Counted from the stretch's first letter, positions 43,605-54,085 are shown. The stretch is DNA of 64,000 nt from Pontibacter amylolyticus (GCF_014638845.1 NZ_BMFP01000001.1:156396-220395), one strand, 5' to 3'. Program-made: numbers and translations. The notes: a model not told the origin generated them from the letters alone.

Positions 43605-45104
43605 ATGAGAAAAATCAACAAGATACTGGTAGCCAACCGTGGTGAAATCGCCCTGCGCGTGATGCGCTCTGCCAAAGAAATGGGTATCAGCACGGTAGCC
43701 ATCTACAGCGAGGCCGACCGCAACGCCCTGCATGTGCGCTACGCCGACGAAGCCGTTTGCGTTGGTGGTCCCAAGTCCAATGAGTCCTACCTGCGGGGTG
43801 ATGTGATCATCGAGGTCTGTAAACGACTGCAGGTCGATGCGATCCACCCGGGCTATGGTTTCCTTTCTGAGAACGCAAATTTTGCCCGTCAGGTGCAGGA
43901 AGCCGGTCTGATCTTCATCGGACCTTCCCCGGAAGCCATCGAGCTGATGGGCAGCAAACTGGCCGCCAAAGCTGCCGTTGCCAGGTATAAGATCCCCATG
44001 GTGCCGGGCACGGAAGAAGCTATAACTGATGTCGAAGAGGCCAAAGTGATCGCCTCAAACGTTGGATTCCCGATCCTGATTAAAGCAAGCGCCGGTGGTG
44101 GTGGCAAAGGGATGCGCGTGGTGGAGAGCGTGGAGGTGTTCGAAGAGCAAATGAAGCTGGCTGTCAGCGAAGCGACTTCTGCCTTTGGCGACGGCTCCGT
44201 GTTCATCGAAAAATACATTGGTTCGCCGCGCCACATCGAAATACAGGTGCTGGGCGATACGCACGGCAACATTGTGCATCTGTTTGAACGTGAGTGCTCC
44301 ATCCAGCGCCGTCACCAGAAAGTGATCGAGGAAGCGCCATCTGCAGTCCTCACTCCCGAACTTCGGGATGAAATGGGCCGCTGCGCTGTGGACGTGGCCA
44401 GAGCCTGCGACTATGTAGGAGCCGGCACGGTGGAGTTTCTGGTAGATGAAAACCTGAACTTCTATTTCCTGGAGATGAACACTCGCCTGCAGGTAGAGCA
44501 CCCGGTAACAGAGCAGATCACAGGCCTGGACCTGGTGAAAGAGCAGATTCTGATCGCCGAGGGCAAACCCCTCCACTTCCGCCAGGAGGATCTAAAGATA
44601 AACGGCCATGCGCTGGAACTGCGGGTGTATGCTGAAGATCCGGCCAACAACTTCCTGCCGGACATCGGCCGCCTGGAAACCTACGTGCGCCCGCAAGGGC
44701 TAGGCGTGCGTGTGGACGATGGCTTTGAGCAAGGTATGGACATCCCGATCTATTATGACCCGATGATCGCAAAACTGGTGACATTTGGTAAAGATCGCCA
44801 GGAAGCCATCGAGAAAATGCTGCGGGCGATAGACGAATACAAGATCACAGGTATAGAGACCACGCTTCCTTTTGGCAAATTCGTGCTGCAGCACGAGGCC
44901 TTTGTTTCGGGTAATTTCGATACCAAATTCATTGAGCGCAACTTTACTCCTAGCGTATTGGAGGCCAAGCCAACAGAGGATGCGGAAGAAATTTCGGCTG
45001 TATTGGCAGCAATGCTACTAGGAAATAACAAGCCCAAGGTGAGCGCAACGAGTGCCGGCACACAGAATAATACTGTTTCAAACTGGCGCAAAAACAGGGT
45101 ATAA
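43605..45104 (+). CDS. accC: Biotin carboxylase (acetyl-CoA carboxylase subunit)
   Basis: ATP-dependent carboxylation of biotin on the carrier protein. The 499-residue protein shows KILVANRGEIALRVMRSAKEMG, HPGYGFLSENA, KASAGGGGKGMRVV, ERECSIQRRHQKVIEEAPS and EMNTRLQVEHPVTE, all ATP-grasp biotin carboxylase signatures. It is about 50 residues longer than E. coli AccC at the C-terminus. No accB or accA/accD adjoins it, so a role in another biotin-dependent carboxylase (for example propionyl-CoA carboxylase) cannot be excluded. Confidence 0.92.
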   Translation: MRKINKILVANRGEIALRVMRSAKEMGISTVAIYSEADRNALHVRYADEAVCVGGPKSNESYLRGDVIIEVCKRLQVDAIHPGYGFLSENANFARQVQEAGLIFIGPSPEAIELMGSKLAAKAAVARYKIPMVPGTEEAITDVEEAKVIASNVGFPILIKASAGGGGKGMRVVESVEVFEEQMKLAVSEATSAFGDGSVFIEKYIGSPRHIEIQVLGDTHGNIVHLFERECSIQRRHQKVIEEAPSAVLTPELRDEMGRCAVDVARACDYVGAGTVEFLVDENLNFYFLEMNTRLQVEHPVTEQITGLDLVKEQILIAEGKPLHFRQEDLKINGHALELRVYAEDPANNFLPDIGRLETYVRPQGLGVRVDDGFEQGMDIPIYYDPMIAKLVTFGKDRQEAIEKMLRAIDEYKITGIETTLPFGKFVLQHEAFVSGNFDTKFIERNFTPSVLEAKPTEDAEEISAVLAAMLLGNNKPKVSATSAGTQNNTVSNWRKNRV

Positions 45105-45127
45105 TCAGGTATAGCCTAGTCATAAAA

Positions 45128-45167
45128 AAGCAGAAGGGGCCGGTCAATCAACCGGCCCCTTCTGCTT
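45128..45167. terminator. Terminator between accC and bshB1
   Basis: A perfect 17-pair stem (45128-45144 with 45151-45167), loop CAATCA. The A-run on the plus-strand 5' side makes a T-run for the minus-strand gene bshB1; the plus side has no clear T-run. Confidence 0.9.
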
Positions 45168-45183
45168 ATGCTTCAAAAGGAAA

Positions 45184-45903
45184 TTAAACCAGATCAAAGA
45201 GGCTGCGAACCCCTACTTGTTTGGCAGAGGAAAAGCCCTCGCCAAATGTTACGCCAATGGCGTGACCATACTCCCGGGCCCGGGCTTCAATGAAATCCAG
45301 AAACTCAGGTGAGGAGATATAGGTGTTAGGCGAGCTGTCATCGGGGTTGTAAAACTGTGTTCGGAACGCCCGGATGGTTTCAAGTTTTTTCTCCCAATAG
45401 GGTGTCACATCCATCACGAAGTCAGGCTTGATGTACCGGTCCTGTATGAAATTGTAGGTAGCTTTTGGGCGCCATGCCTGCTGCTCCAAACCATCATCGC
45501 CCAAGGTCTTGATCATTTTGAGCCCGGCCAGGAAACAGGCCTCCGCCACTACTGCCGCACCGCGTCCGTGATCAGGATGACGGTCGTGCAGGGCATTCAT
45601 CAACACAATATCAGGCTGGTACTGGCGCACTTTGCGCACGATCTGCAGCTGGTGCTCTTTGTCGTTGGCGAAAAAACCGTCGGCAAAGCCCAGGTTGTCG
45701 CGCACTGCAAGTCCCATGATCCGAGCGGCGTCCTCTGCTTCTGCCACGCGCTCTTCTGGTGTGCCGCGTGTGCCCAGTTCCCCGCGTGTCAGGTCTACTA
45801 CCCCGGCACTTTTACCAGCGGCGATATGGGCAATCAGCGTACCGGCACAGCCAAGCTCTACATCATCCGGGTGTGCGGCAAAGGCAAGTATATCTAACTT
45901 CAT
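45184..45903 (-). CDS. bshB1: Bacillithiol biosynthesis-type deacetylase (PIG-L/LmbE family)
   Basis: Hydrolyses N-acetylglucosaminyl malate to glucosaminyl malate in bacillithiol synthesis. The 239-residue protein has the zinc-binding FAAHPDDVELGCAGTL and NALHDRHPDHGRGA motifs, and the BshB1-like TRGELGTRGTPEER and QDRYIKPDFVMDVTPYWEKK. The start is the ATG at 45903; a TTG two codons earlier is possible. Other bsh genes are not in the window, so other PIG-L deacetylases remain possible, but the match to BshB1 is good. Confidence 0.88.
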   Translation of the reverse strand: MKLDILAFAAHPDDVELGCAGTLIAHIAAGKSAGVVDLTRGELGTRGTPEERVAEAEDAARIMGLAVRDNLGFADGFFANDKEHQLQIVRKVRQYQPDIVLMNALHDRHPDHGRGAAVVAEACFLAGLKMIKTLGDDGLEQQAWRPKATYNFIQDRYIKPDFVMDVTPYWEKKLETIRAFRTQFYNPDDSSPNTYISSPEFLDFIEARAREYGHAIGVTFGEGFSSAKQVGVRSLFDLV

Positions 45904-45917
45904 GATCAATTGCTTTC

Positions 45918-46964
45918 TTATTTTATTCGGAGCGAACGTCCCACCTTCAGAGTCGTACGCGCGCTGATCCCGTTCAGTTTAGTGATCTGGCTGACAGAAA
46001 CGCCATAGCGCTTGGCTATACCTGACAGGGTATCGCCGCTTCGCACCTTGTGGTAGCTTGCTTTGCGCGAGCCGCTACTGCTGCTCTTCGACTTGTTATA
46101 GTAGTTGAATAAAGCTGACGTGATGACGAAGCTTTGCCCTTTGAGCAGATAGTCAGGAAAGTCGTACATCAACTCCGGGTCCAGTGGGTTACCTTGGTAG
46201 CGCACCTCATAATGAAGGTGCGGGCCCGAACTACGGCCGGTGCTGCCACCCAAACCAATCACTTCGCCGGCCTTCACAAACTGGCCGGTCTCCGCAATGG
46301 TTCTACTCATGTGACCATAGAGCGTCTCCAAGCCATTGTAATGGCGCAGCACGATGTAGTTGCCATATCCACCGCCATCCCACTTATTAATGCGTACCAC
46401 CCCGTCAAAAGCGGCGTAAATAGAGTCGCCGGTGTTGAGGTCGATGTCAGTGCCGTAGTGCCAGCGATACCCTCTGTGACCGAAACGACTGGTAACGGGC
46501 GTTTTCTCCAGGGGCATTTTGTAATCGCGTTTGGCCCTTGGATCATACAGCGTGATATCCACTGTGTCCTTTAACTGACGACCATCCATGCGGTAGGGGT
46601 TGATGTTTCGGGTATCCCAAATGGCATAGTAGCCTGCAATCTTAATCCAGGTAGAGTCGATCAGCACTTCTTCAGACACCTCTACAATATGCTGCTCCCC
46701 TAAGTCAAGTTCTGACGTGTCTTCACTAACGATGGACAGCTGTTTCTTTGGGTTAAAGAAAATAGACTTGCCAGCATCCGAATCATCCTCCGGAAACTCC
46801 TCATACTTGATCAAAATGGTGGTGTCAGGCCGTACATAATCTATCTTAGGCGACTTTACCTTAAAAAGATCCTTGACCTTACCCTGAGCAAAGGCACTGC
46901 CCGTCCCGGAAACGAGACAGAGCAAAAAGAGTGCAATCGTGAGGGGTGCTTTATACTTTAGCAT
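45918..46964 (-). CDS. Secreted M23 metallopeptidase with C-terminal LysM domain
   Basis: Peptidoglycan endopeptidase-type protein of 348 residues. The start is the ATG at 46964 (MLKYKAPLTIALFLLCLVSG), which gives a good signal peptide; the frame is open 21 codons further upstream. The M23 domain (about 160-270) has the zinc ligands in HYGTDIDL and HLHYEV, and LysM (about 303-347) has YHKVRSGDTLSGIAKRYGVSVSQITKLNG. It sits 14 bases upstream of bshB1. Acts in the periplasm on cell-wall crosslinks. Confidence 0.93.
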   Translation of the reverse strand: MLKYKAPLTIALFLLCLVSGTGSAFAQGKVKDLFKVKSPKIDYVRPDTTILIKYEEFPEDDSDAGKSIFFNPKKQLSIVSEDTSELDLGEQHIVEVSEEVLIDSTWIKIAGYYAIWDTRNINPYRMDGRQLKDTVDITLYDPRAKRDYKMPLEKTPVTSRFGHRGYRWHYGTDIDLNTGDSIYAAFDGVVRINKWDGGGYGNYIVLRHYNGLETLYGHMSRTIAETGQFVKAGEVIGLGGSTGRSSGPHLHYEVRYQGNPLDPELMYDFPDYLLKGQSFVITSALFNYYNKSKSSSSGSRKASYHKVRSGDTLSGIAKRYGVSVSQITKLNGISARTTLKVGRSLRIK

Positions 46965-47099
46965 TGTATTGAATATTAGGCGGAGCAGATTTATTAGGCT
47001 CAATGTCGCAAAACTAACTACCGCCATGCCATTTTATTGTGGTCATCTCCTGCCAGGTCAAAACAAATTGTGCCTGACAGGTATAACAAGCTGGTAACT

Positions 47100-48038
47100 T
47101 TAATGCAAATCCTGCGCGGACAGATAGCGTTCAGCGTCAAGGGCGGCCATGCACCCGGAGCCGGCTGCCGTCACGGCCTGTCGGTAGGTAAAGTCCTGCA
47201 CATCACCACAGGCAAACACGCCGTCAATATTGGTTTTGCTCGTTCCCGGAATCGTACGGATATACCCATTTTCGTCCAGATTCAGGTAGTCAGCGAAAAT
47301 GCCGGAGTTTGGCTGATGCCCGATCGCCACGAAAAATCCCTTCACCGGAATCTCGCGCAGTTCGTCTGTGAGCACATTGCGCACACGCACCCCTTCCACA
47401 GCGAATTCACCTAAGATGTCGTCCGTCACTGAATTCCAGAGTATTTCGATGTTCTTGGTTTTCTTGACGCGTTCCTGCATGATGGTAGAGGCACGCATTT
47501 CGTCACGGCGAACGATCATGTATACCTTACTGCAGATGTTGGCCAGGTAAGTGGCCTCTTCAGCGGCCGTGTCGCCGGCGCCAACAATCGCCACATCCTG
47601 ACCGCGGTAAAAGAAACCATCGCAAACGGCACAGGCGCTTACCCCGCTGCCATTCAGACGGGCTTCCGACTCCATACCGAGCCACTTGGCCGATGCGCCG
47701 GTAGAGATGATCACGGTATGTGCTTCGATCACTTTCTGGTCGTCAATCGTCACTTTATGCGGCTGCGAAGAAAAGTCCACGGCTGTCGCGATGCCATACC
47801 TGACATCGGTGCCAAAACGCTCGGCCTGGCGCTTAAAGTCTTCCATCATCTGAGGACCGTTGATGCCATCCGGGTAGCCTGGGTAATTCTCTACGTCATT
47901 GGTGATGGTGAGCTGGCCGCCGGGCTGCAATCCCTGGTACAGCACAGGGTTAAGTCCGGCACGGGAAGCATAGATAGCTGCTGTATAACCAGCGGGGCCT
48001 GATCCGATGATCAGACATTTTACTTTTTCTATTTCCAT
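47100..48038 (-). CDS. trxB: Thioredoxin-disulfide reductase
   Basis: FAD enzyme reducing thioredoxin with NADPH. The 312-residue protein has IIGSGPAGYTAAIYASRAGL for FAD, the redox CAVCDG, VGAGDTAAEEATYL for NADPH and the C-terminal GVFACGDVQDFTYRQAVTAAGSGCMAA. Normal length. It is upstream of the M23 gene on the same strand, across a gap of about 130 bases. Confidence 0.96.
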   Translation of the reverse strand: MEIEKVKCLIIGSGPAGYTAAIYASRAGLNPVLYQGLQPGGQLTITNDVENYPGYPDGINGPQMMEDFKRQAERFGTDVRYGIATAVDFSSQPHKVTIDDQKVIEAHTVIISTGASAKWLGMESEARLNGSGVSACAVCDGFFYRGQDVAIVGAGDTAAEEATYLANICSKVYMIVRRDEMRASTIMQERVKKTKNIEILWNSVTDDILGEFAVEGVRVRNVLTDELREIPVKGFFVAIGHQPNSGIFADYLNLDENGYIRTIPGTSKTNIDGVFACGDVQDFTYRQAVTAAGSGCMAALDAERYLSAQDLH

Positions 48039-48159
48039 GTTATGTGAGGCTTATTCGAAATTGGTTGCAAGTATACAAAAAATATGATGCTCTGCCTGCA
48101 TACTTCCTGTGTTAATTAGCACAAACCCGGCAGAGGACGGGCTTCTTCTGCTAGAAATG

Positions 48160-48193
48160 CAAAGAGCCCTGACCTTACGGACAGGGCTCTTTG
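48160..48193. terminator. Terminator downstream of rpoD
   Basis: CAAAGAGCCCTG and CAGGGCTCTTTG form a perfect 12-pair stem with a 10-base loop. Located 16 bases after the rpoD stop. T-runs on either side are short. Confidence 0.85.
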
Positions 48194-48209
48194 TAGTGTT
48201 TTTATGGGC

Positions 48210-49073
48210 TTAACCTAGGTAAGGCTTCAGTGCTTTGCTTCTGGAAGTATGACGCAGTCTGCGGATGGCTTTCTCCTTGATCTGGCGCACACGCTCACGG
48301 GTCAGGTTGAACTTCTCTCCGATCTCCTCCAGCGTTAATGAATGCTCACCGTTCAGACCAAAGTATAGTGTGATCACGTCGGCCTCCCGCTTGGTAAGGG
48401 TAGACAGGGCGCGCTGCACCTCTTTGCGAAGCGAGTCGTTCATCAGACCTGTGTCCGGTGATTCTTCGTCTTCGTTCTCCAGCACATCCAGCAGGCGGTT
48501 TTCCTCGCCCTGCACAAACGGCGCGTCCACTGATACGTGGCGTCCGGAGATTTTGAGTGTGTCCACCACCTCAGCAGTTGTCAGCTCAAGCACCTCTGCG
48601 ATCTCCTCCGGAGAAGGCTCACGCTCGAACTTCTGCTCCAGTTCAGAAAATGATTTAGATATCTTGTTAAGAGAACCAACACGGTTCAGTGGCAGACGCA
48701 CAATACGAGACTGCTCGGCCAGTGCCTGCAGAATAGACTGACGGATCCACCAAACTGCATATGAGATGAACTTAAAACCCCTTGTTTCATCGAAACGCTT
48801 GGCAGCTTTGATCAGACCCAGGTTTCCCTCGTTGATAAGGTCGCCTAGCGACAGACCCTGGTTCTGGTACTGCTTGGCCACTGACACTACGAAACGCAGG
48901 TTAGCTTTGGTTAACTTCTCAAGTGCAAACTGATCTCCCTCTTTGATTCTCTGAGCAAGCGATACCTCCTCATCCGGTGTAAGCAAATCGACTTTACCAA
49001 TCTCCTGAAGGTACTTGTCCAGCGACTGGCTTTCGCGGTTGGTGATCTGTTTGCTTATCTTGAGTTGTCTCAT
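48210..49073 (-). CDS. rpoD: Primary sigma-70 factor (short RpoD/SigA, sigma-ABfr type)
   Basis: A 287-residue primary sigma factor without region 1.1, the short form typical of Bacteroidota. Region 1.2 begins at [21 protein letters not shown], region 2 has [32 protein letters not shown], region 3 ends near VSVDAPF, and region 4 has the helix-turn-helix [29 protein letters not shown]. In Bacteroides this factor recognises TTTG-N19-TAnnTTTG, the same elements seen upstream of several genes here. Confidence 0.96.
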   Translation of the reverse strand: MRQLKISKQITNRESQSLDKYLQEIGKVDLLTPDEEVSLAQRIKEGDQFALEKLTKANLRFVVSVAKQYQNQGLSLGDLINEGNLGLIKAAKRFDETRGFKFISYAVWWIRQSILQALAEQSRIVRLPLNRVGSLNKISKSFSELEQKFEREPSPEEIAEVLELTTAEVVDTLKISGRHVSVDAPFVQGEENRLLDVLENEDEESPDTGLMNDSLRKEVQRALSTLTKREADVITLYFGLNGEHSLTLEEIGEKFNLTRERVRQIKEKAIRRLRHTSRSKALKPYLG

Positions 49074-49266
49074 CAGAGTATATTGTTATAACAAAAAAAT
49101 GTGAAAATCTTAATTCCGGGCTCGGAGTGGTAACATCAGAAAATCGCGCAAAGTTCTTACATTTTACGAATAAAATCAAGAAGCATTTACGCCACGGCAA
49201 AACGTAATACTCCTGACGCCACTCCGCCTTATACGGAACGGGCATCAGGAGTATAAGATTTTAGGA

Positions 49267-51405
49267 TTATTGTTGCGCTTCGGCGCCTGGCTTAGGTAGA
49301 ATAGCCTTGCGTGACAGCTTAAACTTACCGGTTTTCTTGTCTACGTCGATCAGCTTCACTTTCACTTCTTCGCCAATTTCCAACACGCCATCCATGGACT
49401 CGAGGCGTTCGTGCTTGATCTCCGAAATGTGCAGCAAACCGTCTTTGCCCGCCATGAACTCTACAAAGGCCCCGTAAGGCTGGATAGATTTCACTTTACC
49501 AATGTAAACCTCTCCGATCTCAGGTTGTGCCACAATACCTTTGATCTTGCTCACGGCACTGTTCATGGATTCCTGGTTGCTGGCGAAGATGTTCACATGG
49601 CCTTTATCGTTCTTCTCTTCGATGATGATCGTAGCACCTGTGTCCTTCTGGATCTGCTGGATTACCTTACCGCCTGGTCCGATTACAGCACCGATGAACT
49701 CCTTGTCAATCACAATGTTGAATGAACGTGGGGTGTGCGGCTTGTAGTCAGCGTTAGGCGATGAAATGGTCTTGTTCATCTCGTTGAGGATATGCAGACG
49801 ACCTTCTCTTGCCTGAGCAAGTGCCTGGCTCAACACATCGTGTGACAAACCCTGTACTTTGATGTCCATCTGGCAGGCCGTGATACCTTTGCTGGTACCA
49901 GCCACTTTAAAGTCCATGTCACCCAGGTGGTCTTCGTCGCCCAGGATGTCAGAAAGAACGGCGAAATTGCCCGTCCGCTCGTCTGTGATCAAGCCCATGG
50001 CTATACCTGAAACGCCATCCTTTACAGGAACACCAGCATCCATCAGGGCCAGTGAACCGGCACATACGGTCGCCATGGAAGAGGAACCATTAGACTCCAG
50101 AATGTCCGACACGATACGGATTGTGTATGGGTTCTCAGAATCTGCAGGAAGCACTTTCTTAAGGGCTCTGAGTGCCAGGTTACCGTGACCGATCTCACGA
50201 CGGCCAGGACCTCTGTTTGGCTTCACCTCACCTGTTGAAAAGGCTGGGAAGTTATAATGCAGTAAAAACTTGTTGTATCCGGATACCATCGCACTGTCGA
50301 TCATCTGCTCGTCCAGCTTAGTACCCAGGGTTACTGTCGTCAGGGATTGTGTCTCACCGCGTGTGAAAACGGCGGAACCGTGCGTAGCAGGCAGGTAGTT
50401 GATCTCCGACCAGATAGGGCGGATCTCATTCAGCTGACGGCCATCCAGACGCACGCGGTCGTTCAGAATCATGTTGCGAACAGCTTCCTTCTCCACATCG
50501 TGGTAGTAAGTCTTGATAAGCGTCATATCGTAGCCATGCTCCTCACCCAGTGACTCCACAAACTCATTCAGCACGGAAGCAAATCCTTCTTTACGCTCAG
50601 ACTTGTTTGCTCTGCCACGCTTGGCAACTTCATAAGCCTTGTCGTAAGTGCCAGCGTATACCTTCTGACGCAACTCGTCGTTGTGTGTTTCGTGAGAGTA
50701 CTCGCGCTTCTGCAGTTTGCCAACCATTTCGGCTAGCTCCATCTGCGCCTGGCACTGTACCTTAATGGCTTCGTGTGCGAAAGCGATTGCTTCGAGCATC
50801 TCTTCTTCAGAAACCTCGTTCATTTCGCCTTCTACCATCGCTACGCTGTCGATAGAGCCACCCACAATCATGTCGATGTCTGCGCTCTTCAGGTCAGAAG
50901 CTTTTGGGTTGATCACGAACTGTCCGTCGATACGCGCTACACGCACTTCAGAAATAGGTCCGTTGAAAGGAATATCAGAAACTGCCAGCGCTGCAGAAGC
51001 TGCCAGGGCGGCAAGCGCATCCGGCAAAATCTCAGCGTCGGCAGAGATCATATTTATCGTCATCTGCGTTTCGGCATGGTAGTCGCCCGGGAACATGGGG
51101 CGCAGGATACGGTCTACCAAACGGGAAATCAGGATTTCATAGTCAGAAAGGCGTGCCTCTCTTTTGAGGAAGCCTCCTGGGATTTTGCCAGAGGAAGCGA
51201 ACTTCTCCTGATAGTCTACTGAAAGGGGCAGAAAGTCAACTCCCTCGCGGGCTTCCTTGTTAGAAACAACAGCTGCCAGTAGCATGGTGTTACCCATTCT
51301 TACTACAACAGATCCGTCGGCCTGCTTGGCTAATTTACCAGTTTCAATAATGATCTCCCGGCCATCCGGAAGAAAGATAGTTTTTGTGATCGCGTTTTGT
51401 GACAT
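49267..51405 (-). CDS. pnp: Polyribonucleotide nucleotidyltransferase (PNPase)
   Basis: 3'-5' phosphorolytic RNase, trimeric. The 712-residue protein has two RNase PH domains (about 1-225 and 300-530, with [15 protein letters not shown] and [18 protein letters not shown]), then KH (about 545-610, [16 protein letters not shown]) and S1 (about 615-690). Start is the ATG at 51405. rpsO lies just upstream, the order conserved in many bacteria. Confidence 0.97.
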   Translation of the reverse strand: MSQNAITKTIFLPDGREIIIETGKLAKQADGSVVVRMGNTMLLAAVVSNKEAREGVDFLPLSVDYQEKFASSGKIPGGFLKREARLSDYEILISRLVDRILRPMFPGDYHAETQMTINMISADAEILPDALAALAASAALAVSDIPFNGPISEVRVARIDGQFVINPKASDLKSADIDMIVGGSIDSVAMVEGEMNEVSEEEMLEAIAFAHEAIKVQCQAQMELAEMVGKLQKREYSHETHNDELRQKVYAGTYDKAYEVAKRGRANKSERKEGFASVLNEFVESLGEEHGYDMTLIKTYYHDVEKEAVRNMILNDRVRLDGRQLNEIRPIWSEINYLPATHGSAVFTRGETQSLTTVTLGTKLDEQMIDSAMVSGYNKFLLHYNFPAFSTGEVKPNRGPGRREIGHGNLALRALKKVLPADSENPYTIRIVSDILESNGSSSMATVCAGSLALMDAGVPVKDGVSGIAMGLITDERTGNFAVLSDILGDEDHLGDMDFKVAGTSKGITACQMDIKVQGLSHDVLSQALAQAREGRLHILNEMNKTISSPNADYKPHTPRSFNIVIDKEFIGAVIGPGGKVIQQIQKDTGATIIIEEKNDKGHVNIFASNQESMNSAVSKIKGIVAQPEIGEVYIGKVKSIQPYGAFVEFMAGKDGLLHISEIKHERLESMDGVLEIGEEVKVKLIDVDKKTGKFKLSRKAILPKPGAEAQQ

Positions 51406-51508
51406 CTTCAATTATTATTTTTTAGCATCAAAAAGAACAGGGCTACCGTTTGCAGCCGCTGCTGGGGTACTGGCAAAGAGGAAGGGGAATATAAACCGGA
51501 ATGGAAAA

Positions 51509-51541
51509 AAATAGGGAATCCCTGTCAGAAATTCCCTATTT
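51509..51541 (-). terminator. Terminator between rpsO and pnp
   Basis: AAATAGGGAAT and ATTCCCTATTT form an 11-pair stem with an 11-base loop, followed on the minus strand by TTTTTTCC. It ends rpsO transcription before pnp, or partially if pnp is read through. Confidence 0.85.
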
Positions 51542-51550
51542 TCTATAAGC

Positions 51551-51826
51551 TTATTTACGGATACCTAGCTCGGCGATGATCGCTCTGTATCTTTCAATGT
51601 CGTTTTTCTGCAGGTAGTTCAGAAGTCTTCTTCTTTTACCTACCAGCTTAAGAAGACCAAGACGCGTGCCGAAGTCTTTCTTATGAACCTTCAGGTGCTC
51701 TGTCAGATCAGCAATGCGCGTAGTGAACAGCGCGATCTGGCCTTCTGCAGAACCCGTGTCTGTTTTAGACTTGCTCAGGCTGTGCTTTTCAAAAATTTCT
51801 TGTTTCGCTTCAGTAGTTAATTTCAT
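51551..51826 (-). CDS. rpsO: Ribosomal protein uS15
   Basis: A 91-residue 30S protein with the S15 signature [33 protein letters not shown], split here as [13 protein letters not shown] and [16 protein letters not shown], and [12 protein letters not shown]. Normal length. A minus-strand TAACTTTG (51883-51890) matches the -7 promoter element about 57 bases before the start. Confidence 0.97.
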   Translation of the reverse strand: MKLTTEAKQEIFEKHSLSKSKTDTGSAEGQIALFTTRIADLTEHLKVHKKDFGTRLGLLKLVGKRRRLLNYLQKNDIERYRAIIAELGIRK

Positions 51827-51943
51827 TGCGTATAAAAAATATCAATCTGTTATAATCAGTGGATAGTTTCCCGTATAAGCCGCAAAGTTAAATAAAATAT
51901 CTATATTAAAAAACTTTTTGCAGCGAGTTATTTTGGCGCAGCG

Positions 51944-53371
51944 CTATATTTTGCTGCGCTTTAAACGGGTCATCAGTTTGCGCCAGAAGTCTATTTCGAG
52001 CAGACTGGAGTCGTTCTGCGCCTGATAAAGAAAGAACAAGCCAATCGGCAGCAGGATGGCATTGGCGCCCCACATCCCTGCCTCCACGGAGATCAGCCCC
52101 TCTCTTGCCCACTTCTCTCCCAGTATGCCCAACACGTACATCACGATGAAGAACATAATGGAGATAATTACGGGCACACCCAGACCACCCTTTTTAATGA
52201 TGGCTCCCAGCGGTGCCCCGATCAGAAACATGATCACAATGGCAAATGACTGGGTATACTTCCGCCAAATCTCGATCTCGTAGTTGTTCGCGTCCCGGTT
52301 CAGCGTTGTCACCCGCTCTTTGTAGCTTCCGGTGAAGCTCTTCACATTGCGGGCTTTATTGGCCGCTACCATCATGACGTCCGCTGTAATAGGTGGCAGT
52401 ACTTTCTTTTCATGAACTGAGTCAGGGAGCACTTTTGTAAGAGGCAGGCCGTTCTTCACCTGTCCCGTATCCGCTTTGAAATACATGTAGAACGGATCCA
52501 CATTCGGGGCATACAGCCGGCGTTCCCGCATACCGGAATTGCGCAGCGAGTCGGTTACCGCTGTCAGTTGCCCGATGTTCTTCATCATCTTGTTATCCGA
52601 GAAGAGCTCTTCGCGGGTACGGCCCAACTCAAAAGACGCCAGACTGAAAATGATCTTGGTGGCATCAAACTTTTCGCGCACAAACTGCTCCGATGAATTC
52701 CGGAATCCCCCGTTGTTCTGATCGACGTAGGTATTTCCGCGGAACAGTTCCAGGATCAGGTAATTGTCATTGTACTCAGTATACATCTGTCCTGAATCGG
52801 CCAGAATCACCGTGGTGTTGTTGCCTCCTTTGGAGTGGTCGTAGATCATGATGTCGCGCAGGGAGCGGCCATCATCCAGTTTCTCATTTATTTTGATGCT
52901 GTAACCGGGCAGGCCGTTATAAAACGCTCCTTCTTTGAAGTTCATGGCCGGCTTTTTCTGCCTGATGTCCCACAGCAGACTGTAGGCCTTCAGGTTTGCC
53001 TTCGGAACCACGTAATTGTTGAAAAAGAAAGCTCCGATGGAAAGCGCGATCACAAAAAAGGCTACGGGTCGCAGAATACGCGGCAGGGCCACGCCTGACG
53101 TTTTGATGGCGGTGAGTTCGTGGTGCTCCCCCAGCGTGCCGAAGGTCATCAGGGCGGAAAGCAGCACGGCCAGCGGCAGTGCAACAGGCGCCATGTTGAT
53201 GCTGAAATAAAACAGCAACTCAGCAAAAACGTCGTACCCAAGGTCCTTTCCCACCAGTTCATCGAGGTATTTGAGCATATACTGCGTGAGCAGAATAAAC
53301 TCCACGATGGCAAACGTGAGGAAGAAAGGGCCTGCAAATGATTTAAGTATTAGCTTATCTAGTTTCTTCAT
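51944..53371 (-). CDS. LptF/LptG family lipopolysaccharide export permease
   Basis: A 475-residue inner-membrane protein with an N-terminal pair and C-terminal group of transmembrane helices (about 13-35, 55-75, 100-120, 360-380, 390-410, 430-450) around a large periplasmic domain (about 125-350). The pattern LDKLILKSFAGPFFLTFAIVEFI and LGEHHELTAIKTSGV, where the family has its coupling helix, and GAPLGAIIKKGGLGVP identify the YjgP/YjgQ family. It would work with LptB to move lipopolysaccharide; LptF and LptG cannot be told apart by eye. Confidence 0.9.
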   Translation of the reverse strand: MKKLDKLILKSFAGPFFLTFAIVEFILLTQYMLKYLDELVGKDLGYDVFAELLFYFSINMAPVALPLAVLLSALMTFGTLGEHHELTAIKTSGVALPRILRPVAFFVIALSIGAFFFNNYVVPKANLKAYSLLWDIRQKKPAMNFKEGAFYNGLPGYSIKINEKLDDGRSLRDIMIYDHSKGGNNTTVILADSGQMYTEYNDNYLILELFRGNTYVDQNNGGFRNSSEQFVREKFDATKIIFSLASFELGRTREELFSDNKMMKNIGQLTAVTDSLRNSGMRERRLYAPNVDPFYMYFKADTGQVKNGLPLTKVLPDSVHEKKVLPPITADVMMVAANKARNVKSFTGSYKERVTTLNRDANNYEIEIWRKYTQSFAIVIMFLIGAPLGAIIKKGGLGVPVIISIMFFIVMYVLGILGEKWAREGLISVEAGMWGANAILLPIGLFFLYQAQNDSSLLEIDFWRKLMTRLKRSKI

Positions 53372-53471
53372 GTGGGCCAGTTGGCATGCGGGCGTCTGAA
53401 AACCCGGTTATTTTCTCTAACACCGGAGTTTCAAAAATCGTGCAAAGATAAGCCTTTGGTGCTAAGATGTG

Positions 53472-53873
53472 CTACCCTCCTACTATTTCACGCAATTTCT
53501 GCAACAAATGCTCCCACAGCTCTTCCAACTCCTCTTCGTCATCCTCCTCCGAGTAGTCGACCACTTTCAGGTACTGTTCCTGCGTAAGTTCACTTGATTC
53601 AATAGAGAAATCGATATAGGATGGGTCCGAAGGGTGTGATTTGTCCTCGCTAAGAAAAATGAAGCGCACAGAGCGGTTAGTACGGTGGCTCGTCATCTCA
53701 GCCCAGTGGTTGCTGCCGTCCCAGAAAAAATTGAACAGCTTGTCCTCGTTTATGGAAACATCGTCACAGAACCACTGCGAAAGGCCACTTGGGGTGCTTA
53801 GGTATGGGTACAGCAAACGGGCAGATGCATTTATGGGGTACTCACGCACAAATTTCGTCTTGGTAGCTTTCAT
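53472..53873 (-). CDS. START-like domain protein
   Basis: A 133-residue cytoplasmic protein. The pattern FVREYPINASARLLYPYLSTPSGLSQWFCDDV and FFWDGSNHWAEMT with VRFIFL matches the START-like (SRPBCC-fold) family widely conserved in Bacteroidota, close to AHSA1. The acidic segment YSEEDDEEELEELWE and a C-terminal helix follow. Ligand and function are unknown. It precedes the LptF/G gene on the same strand at about 100 bases. Confidence 0.85.
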   Translation of the reverse strand: MKATKTKFVREYPINASARLLYPYLSTPSGLSQWFCDDVSINEDKLFNFFWDGSNHWAEMTSHRTNRSVRFIFLSEDKSHPSDPSYIDFSIESSELTQEQYLKVVDYSEEDDEEELEELWEHLLQKLREIVGG

Positions 53874-53965
53874 TATCTGTAGTTGTAAGTGACTGAGTAA
53901 GTATAGTATTAATTTCCGATTGGCTAAATATACAGAAATTAAAATATTTTTTTGTGCATCAATTG

Positions 53966-53997
53966 TTGCTTTTTTTAAAACTTACCCCTTATATTTG
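53966..53997 (+). promoter_or_regulatory. Promoter of tRNA-Met
   Basis: TTG (53966-53968), 21 bases, TATATTTG (53990-53997), an exact -7 element 11 bases before the mature tRNA 5' end. The spacing places the start essentially at the tRNA. Confidence 0.7.
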
Positions 53998-54008
53998 CAC
54001 CACAATTC

Positions 54009-54082
54009 GGCGGGGTAGCTCAGATGGTTAGAGCGCAGGATTCATAACCCTGAGGTCGGCAGTTCGATTCTGCTCCCCGCTA
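54009..54082 (+). tRNA. tRNA-Met (anticodon CAT)
   Basis: A 74-nucleotide cloverleaf: acceptor GGCGGGG/CCCCGCT, D arm GCTC..GAGC, anticodon loop TTCATAA with CAT at 54043-54045, T arm GGCAG-TTCGATT-CTGCT. The end pair is G-U and the A31-C39 pair is a mismatch. CCA is not encoded. CAT could also belong to a lysidine-modified tRNA-Ile, which cannot be excluded from sequence alone; elongator Met is the likelier call. It lacks the three G-C pairs expected of initiator tRNA. Confidence 0.93.
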
Positions 54083-54085
54083 CAG

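Noticed and set aside
54009-54082. Initiator tRNA-fMet
   Set aside because: It lacks the three G-C pairs at the base of the anticodon stem that mark initiator tRNA; an elongator Met or lysidine Ile tRNA fits better.
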